In this document: piece after piece, positions 59,417 through 64,000 of the stretch
Numbering within the stretch: position 1 is the first letter of the stretch
Layout of the letters: every line of letters starts with the position of its first letter
NCBI GenBank assembly: GCA_030015575.1
Contig: JASDDO010000001.1
Span: 143,053,988 to 143,117,987 of the forward strand
Length of the DNA stretch: 64,000 bases
Source: Agapanthus africanus
Taxonomy: Eukaryota > Streptophyta > Magnoliopsida > Asparagales > Amaryllidaceae
Reading direction: 5' to 3'
Program-made: the position numbers and the translations under genes
The notes under the pieces: generated by a model
Databases searched by the model: none
Told to the model about the DNA's origin: nothing
What the model saw: only the letters and a program-made list of their open reading frames with translations

Positions 59417-61538
59417 TGTTCCCCTCCGAATGGCGGCGCACAGGACCGCGATGTCCTGACGCTGGGATTCGGGGCAGATGCTATTTGGTTTTATCCGTCT
59501 ACCTCTCCGAAGATGCCAAGTTGATTTATGGCACCGTGTATCGAAGGTTTAGACGGATGCGGCCGATGTAGCAGACTTTGTCAGATTCCCCCTCGCTTGA
59601 GGGGTTTTTGATTGTGGGGACGCTCTTCCCTGCAGGCGCAAGCCACTGCAGTTAATTACGCTACCGCATCGCGGTAACCACTTTCTCCTTCTCCAGAATT
59701 TCACTTCGTATCGTGTGTGTTTGTTTTGTTTGTGGTTGCCCGTGGATTGTATACGGAGACTGAGTAATGCCGTCGTCCGTAGGACGTGGATTAGTCCAAA
59801 TCCGTATTTACTTAGATTTGGGTTTAGTGTTTTTAGTTTAAGGATGCATTAGTCGCGTTGCGGCTAAGATCAACTTAAACGTTCGTTAAGGATACGTCAG
59901 TCCTGTTTGAGACTGAGATCAACTTAACGTAGTGATTCATTTAATCTATGGCCGTCAGGACTCGTCACCTCTCTGACGTCGTTGAAGGATTACAACGACA
60001 TGTGTCAGAGGAGCTCGGAGATGTACCCTCGAACCAGAGTTGATTTGGAATTTTGTAGTCCACTTGAATGTTTAAGGATACGTTAACTGTGTTTGGGGCT
60101 AAGATCAACTTAAACAGAATCGTTTAGATCCGGCAAAAGAGCATTTGGAGGCTCTATTGTTCCAGTTTAGGGACGTGGTGGTCCATACTCCAGTTTAGGG
60201 ACATGGTGGTCTATCGCCAGTTTAGGGACGTGGTGGTCCATATTCCAGTTTAGGGACGTGGTGGTCCACCATTAGTTTAGGGACGTTTCGGTCCAACATT
60301 AGTTTAGGGATGTTTCGGTCCAATATTAGTTTAGGGACGTTTCGGTCCAGCATTAGTTTAGGGACGTTTCGGTCCAATATTAGTTTAGGGACGTTTCGGT
60401 CCACGAGTTTAAAGACCCCGCAGTCCATATTCATATGTGGTCGTCGGGACCCGTCACCTCTCTGACGTCGTTGAAGGATTACAACGACAGGTGTCAGAGG
60501 AGTTCGGAGATGTACCCTTGAACCGGTAGTAAATTGATTTAAGAGAGCAATCTTGCTCAGTCAATTTAATTTAAGGACTTATGGCCAAAATTGGGCTAAG
60601 TCCAGTTTCAATATATTTTTTTTTGTCTTTGGCCTGTGCTAGGGCTTTACCCCTTTTTAGTAATGCACTGCATTATTCTTGTTTTGGTCGGGCTTTGCCC
60701 TTTTCTAAATGATGCAGAGCATCTATTTTTTTGTTTGGGCTTTGCCCCCCTTTTAAAATGCATAGCATTTTTTTTATTAGGCCTGTTAGGCCTTTTAATT
60801 GGGCTCTGTCCCTTTTCTTTAATAATGCAGAGTATTAAATACTCTGACAGTGCCCCACGTGGCTTGTCAGGCGCTTTGCGCTAAGTAATGAGTGCAAACT
60901 CATATGGTGGTGACACGTGTCACACTCTGGTGAGCGCAAGCGCAATAGCGCAGTGCGTTGCGCTAATGCGCTGCGCTGTTGCGCTGCTGACACGTGGCGC
61001 GCTCTGATGAGTTGCGCCAATTCCATAGAGCAAAGCTCTATTTCAAGAGCGCGTAGCGCAAGTTATTTTGTAGCTGACACGTGGCGCGCTCTGGTGAGTT
61101 GCGCCAATTCCAGAGAGCAAAGCTCTATTTCAAGAGCGCGTAGCGCAAGTTGTTTTGTAGCTGACACGTGGTGCTCTCTCAAGAGCGCAACAGCGCAGTT
61201 TGGAAGTGCAAAGCACTAAGAATCTTTTAGATTCAAGAACAGGAGTGCAGAGCACTATTTGATTTCTTGATCTAATTTAGATCAAAGAAAATAAATTTTT
61301 CTTTTTTGTTTCAAGAACCAGAGGTTCATAAAAAAGTGCAAAGCACTATTATTACTTATTTTTCTTTTTATTTAAAATTATTGATCTTGTTCTTAGATCA
61401 ATAATCTGTCCATAAGAGAATTTTCTCTTTTTCCTAAAGGTTTTTACCTTCTGTTGTTCTTGAGGAGTTCTCAAGAGTTCTCTTCTCTTTTTTTTTTTTA
61501 GAAAGATGTTGATCCTTTTTAATTGAGACCTAGGGTCC

Positions 61539-61546
61539 TTTTTATA
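61539..61546 (-). promoter_or_regulatory. TATA box of B 5' LTR
   Basis: TATAAAAA on the - strand, about 475 bp from the LTR start; the expected promoter of gag-pol. Three GACACGTGTC sites lie 185-285 bp upstream of it. Confidence 0.65.
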
Positions 61547-61730
61547 GTGACCATAAATTAGTTAAATTTATTAAAGAGATATTTCTCTGAGTGATTTGGG
61601 GAATTTTCCCCACCGTTGGATCTTTGATCCAAGGGCTTCTGCTTTGCAGAAGAAAATCTTCTTGTTTTAACAAGAACAGAAAAGATTTCTTGGAAATTCA
61701 ATTCTGTTTGGAGCAGATGCCCCGGCGCGT

Positions 61731-61830
61731 GACACGTGTCGCGCACTGCGCTAGCGCATCTGCGCTGACACGTGTCGCGCAGCGCAGAGCGCAGCGCAAC
61801 CGCGCTAGCGCATCTGCGCTGACACGTGTC
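61731..61830. promoter_or_regulatory. Three G-box/ABRE-like palindromes in B promoter
   Basis: GACACGTGTC at 61731-61740, 61767-61776 and 61821-61830. ACGTGTC matches the ABRE core for bZIP factors in abscisic-acid and stress responses; the effect here is inferred. Confidence 0.5.
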
Positions 61831-62018
61831 GCGCAGCGCAGTGCTTGCGCAGCTGAAGCGTTGCTTCATAAAAATAGAGCTTTGCTCTGATTGGGCGCGC
61901 CTTCTTGGGCGTTGCGCTGACGTATCATCGCCTGACATGTGGCGCGTTGCGCCCGAGACTTGAAGCATTGCTTCAGAATTTTTGAATTTTGAATTTCGAC
62001 AGAGTTTTGCTCTGATTG

Positions 62019-62815
62019 GGCGCTGGCGCCCGAGCCCAAAGCGCCAGCGCTGGAGCCCGAGCCCAAAGCGCCAGCGCTGGCGCCCGAGCGCCCACATGCC
62101 GGGCATATGAGGCGCTGGCGCCCAAAGCGCGAGCGCCCATATGCCGGGCACGTGAGGCGCCAGCGCCCGAGAGCCAGCGCCCGAGCGCCCAAAGCTCTAG
62201 CGCCCAAAGCGCTAGCGCCCACGTGCCGGGAACGTGAGGTTCTAGAGCCCAAAGCGCTAGCGCCCGAGCGTCCAAAGCGCTAGCGCTCGAACGCCCACGT
62301 GCCGGGCACGGAAGGCGCTAGCGCCCAAAGCCCTAGCGCTAGCGCCCAAGCGCCTAGCGCTAACCCAAGCGTTGTTGCTCATGCGTCCTTTGGACGCCCG
62401 TTTCCCCCTCATTTTACATGTACTCCACACTAAAATTACATCCCCCATTAGAAAAAATTTCTAACGGGACACTGTCCAGCACCCCGCAAGGGGGCTGTTA
62501 GCCCACTTGACCCCCAGCCCGCTATCCGGGTAGCGGGCCCCCCGTAAAAACTATGTGGGGTTCCCGATATATCCAAAACCCCTTCAAAACACAACACTGC
62601 ACGTTGAGTTCGCATGATCTGTTTGACCCGTCAATCGAAGGTTCTCTCGCTCTAAAGGCGAGGGGTAATTAACGATAGCTTAGTCCGCGGCTGCCGGAGA
62701 TTCGGATCCCCACAATCAATAAACCCCAGCCTACCTTAGGCAGGGGGAATCTGTAGTATGCCTGACAAGCACGCACGTATTCCCATCTCATTGGGGTGAC
62801 GAAAAACACCCTACA
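62019..62815 (+). repeat. 5' LTR of element C, right part
   Basis: Continues the LTR broken at 36386. First comes a GCGC-rich array (62019-62370) with GCGCTAGCGC and GCGCCAGCGC palindromes and repeats of CCCACGTGCCGGGCACG. Then a unique part matches 31930-32242 and ends CCCTACA. The left part plus this part give an LTR of about 1.7 kb. Confidence 0.78.
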
Positions 62816-62839
62816 GATTCTGGCACGCCCGGTGGGACT
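62816..62839 (+). other. Primer-binding site of element C
   Basis: TGGCACGCCCGGTGGGAC directly after the LTR end, on the + strand. It fixes the orientation of C opposite to A, B and E. Confidence 0.85.
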
Positions 62840-62972
62840 CATCTTTCCTCCCATATTTCGGGTTAAACGTTCATGCGAACTCAATCAATATACATATCGA
62901 TTGCCTGTACTGAAATCATGCTTCTTTGTGCAGGTTCACAAGTTTCAAATTACAATCTCCGGAAGCAACGGA

Positions 62973-63644
62973 ATGTCTCTAAGGATCAACTCGGCTCTCG
63001 ACACAGCTCCCATCTCCTACACGATGAAGATGGATGCCAGGACGGTCCTCCCGGTCAGTCTCGGGCGACAATGGGAGGAGCCGCCGCTACCATTTGACTC
63101 TATTATGTTCGTGTCAGCTAACGCCGTCCCAACTCCTAAAGCTCTGGTAACAGACAAACCATTCTCAAAAGGGAAAAGGCCGAATGTCATGGTCGCGAGG
63201 GCACCTCAGCCCAAGCACAAATCTGTTTCCGAATGACTCTCCATCGCTCCAGCTGGGGGCAAGGACATCAACGTCAATGAAGCAACGGGGCATCTCAGGC
63301 AAGCTCCAGCGGTACCCTCAACAACTGCTCAATCGGGTATTTTCTTTAAGCTCCCTATCAATCGACTCACGGTGGCTTCCCAGAAAACGGATGCCCGCCA
63401 AGTCCTCAAAATCGAGAAGCTAAGGCAGAAAAGGCTCAGAAACAGAGCCAACAAAAGGGCTAGGGCTTATGCTAGGATGAACTTCATGAGGCTCCAAGAA
63501 CGGGGTTACCCCGCCGAAGATAAAGAGACAGCTGGATATGTGGTCTACATTGTCTACATGGTCGGACATGAAGAAACGACCCTCCTATGCTTCACAGCCA
63601 TGGTGATGATATGGTGGACGCTACCCAACGTCGACTCGGTCTAA
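62973..63644 (+). pseudogene. Element C gag, N-terminal part
   Basis: An ATG at 62973 follows a possible splice acceptor (CTTTGTGCAG at about 62934). The frame runs to a TGA at 63234, stays open in the same frame to 63644, then shifts to the frame of 63587-63817. A basic helical stretch (KLRQKRLRNRANKRARAYAR) is visible. No gag domain is reached with certainty; identification rests on position after the LTR and primer-binding site. Confidence 0.55.
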
Positions 63645-64000
63645 ATGATGAAGAGCTAGCTCAGGCCGATAAGCCAAAAGAGCCCGGGGTTCCTGCGGAA
63701 TTAAACACAGGCAATAAGGATGACGCGGTTGTCATAACCGGAACTACAGAACAAGCATTATTCCGATGGCTTCAGAGGCAGCTTCAGGATAGGGATGAGA
63801 AGTTAGCCAAGGTATAGTCTAAGGTCGACGAATTGGCAAACATCACGGCAGATCTCGCGACCCAAGTTGCCCGATTGCAATTACAACAGAATCAAATTTT
63901 GGTTCATGAGCCAGGGATTGATACCCGGAGGAAGCCAACTGATACCCCCTTCAGCCTAAGAGCGGACCGCCTTCACAAAAACGGCCGCGATCAGCCTCCA
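63645..64000 (+). pseudogene. Element C gag, continuing beyond the window
   Basis: The frame of 63587-63817 encodes an acidic linker and a helical stretch (LFRWLQRQLQDRDEKLAKV) up to a stop at 63815. The same frame after the stop reads a coiled-coil-like segment and runs off the window end. It resembles the region ahead of the capsid domain in A and B by position only. Confidence 0.4.

Larger units (their letters stand above)
36387..62018 (-). mobile_element. Element B: 25.6-kb Tat-type Ty3/gypsy, near complete
   Basis: LTRs at 36387-39001 (3') and 59417-62018 (5') differ at roughly 1-2 per 100 bases by eye, so insertion is recent. The order on the - strand is LTR, primer-binding site, gag, protease, connector, RT, RNase H, second RNase H, integrase, spacer, PMD gene (opposite strand), purine tract, LTR. 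A possible target duplication GGCGC flanks it (36382-36386, 62019-62023). The outer 5' LTR end lacks about nine bases found in the other LTR (the GTCGAAACA part). It carries a 2.2-kb solo LTR. Confidence 0.9.
59417..62018 (-). repeat. 5' LTR of element B
   Basis: About 2602 bp, nearly identical to 36387-39001. It contains the GTGGATTGTA structure (59738-59784), GGGACGT/GGTCC words (60160-60415) and dense mini-hairpins. The outer terminus lacks about nine bases relative to the 3' LTR. Confidence 0.9.

Noticed and set aside
62019..62370. Ala/Arg/Gly-rich frames in the GCGC array
   Set aside because: Compositional products of palindromic GC-rich repeats; no start context or conservation.

Overview
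The window is repeat-rich plant nuclear DNA. I find no ordinary single-copy host gene, no rRNA or tRNA gene and no CRISPR array. Almost everything belongs to nested long-terminal-repeat (LTR) retrotransposons. The main elements are very large Ty3/gypsy elements of the Tat/Ogre/Retand type: a reverse transcriptase with YIDD, a second archaeal-type RNase H after the first, and an integrase with HHCC and D,D35E motifs. This, together with plant-mobile-domain (PMD) coding sequence, points to a flowering plant with a large genome. I cannot name the species.

Layout. 1-3500 is the 3' part of an LTR on the + strand; an inverted relative lies at 28852-31288. 3501-6350 holds unassigned repeats with a direct duplication of about 935 bp. 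Element A (- strand) runs 6351-28851. It has a 5' LTR at 26345-28851, a decayed gag-pol at 16959-26196, a spacer at 13937-16958, and a + strand PMD pseudogene at 6351-13936 that is split by a 3.1 kb solo LTR with target duplication GGATC; its 3' LTR is missing. 31289-32242 is an LTR fragment of family C. 32243-35446 is a fragment of element E (- strand), with the tail of its integrase on the - strand and two + strand genes. Element C (+ strand) starts at 35447; its 5' LTR is split by element B and resumes at 62019-62815, followed by a primer-binding site and the start of gag to the window end. Element B (- strand, 36387-62018, about 25.6 kb) is nearly complete: LTRs of about 2.6 kb, gag-pol with breaks, a 2.2 kb solo LTR with target duplication CCTCG, a structured spacer, and a long + strand PMD gene at 39904-44710.

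How it works together. In A and B the gag-pol transcript and the PMD gene face each other and converge on a spacer of about 3 kb. The PMD gene of B has its own TATA box and a model of eight exons, all introns phase 1. Antisense to the element, those introns would survive in the genomic RNA. E shows the same plan with different + strand genes. The three families also share an unusual noncoding style: LTRs and spacers packed with short hairpins. In the spacers the hairpin arms change together between copies, which argues for maintained structure. The strongest candidates for something undescribed are these covarying hairpin arrays, a recurring structure around GTGGATTGTA, and the intron-bearing antisense PMD gene.
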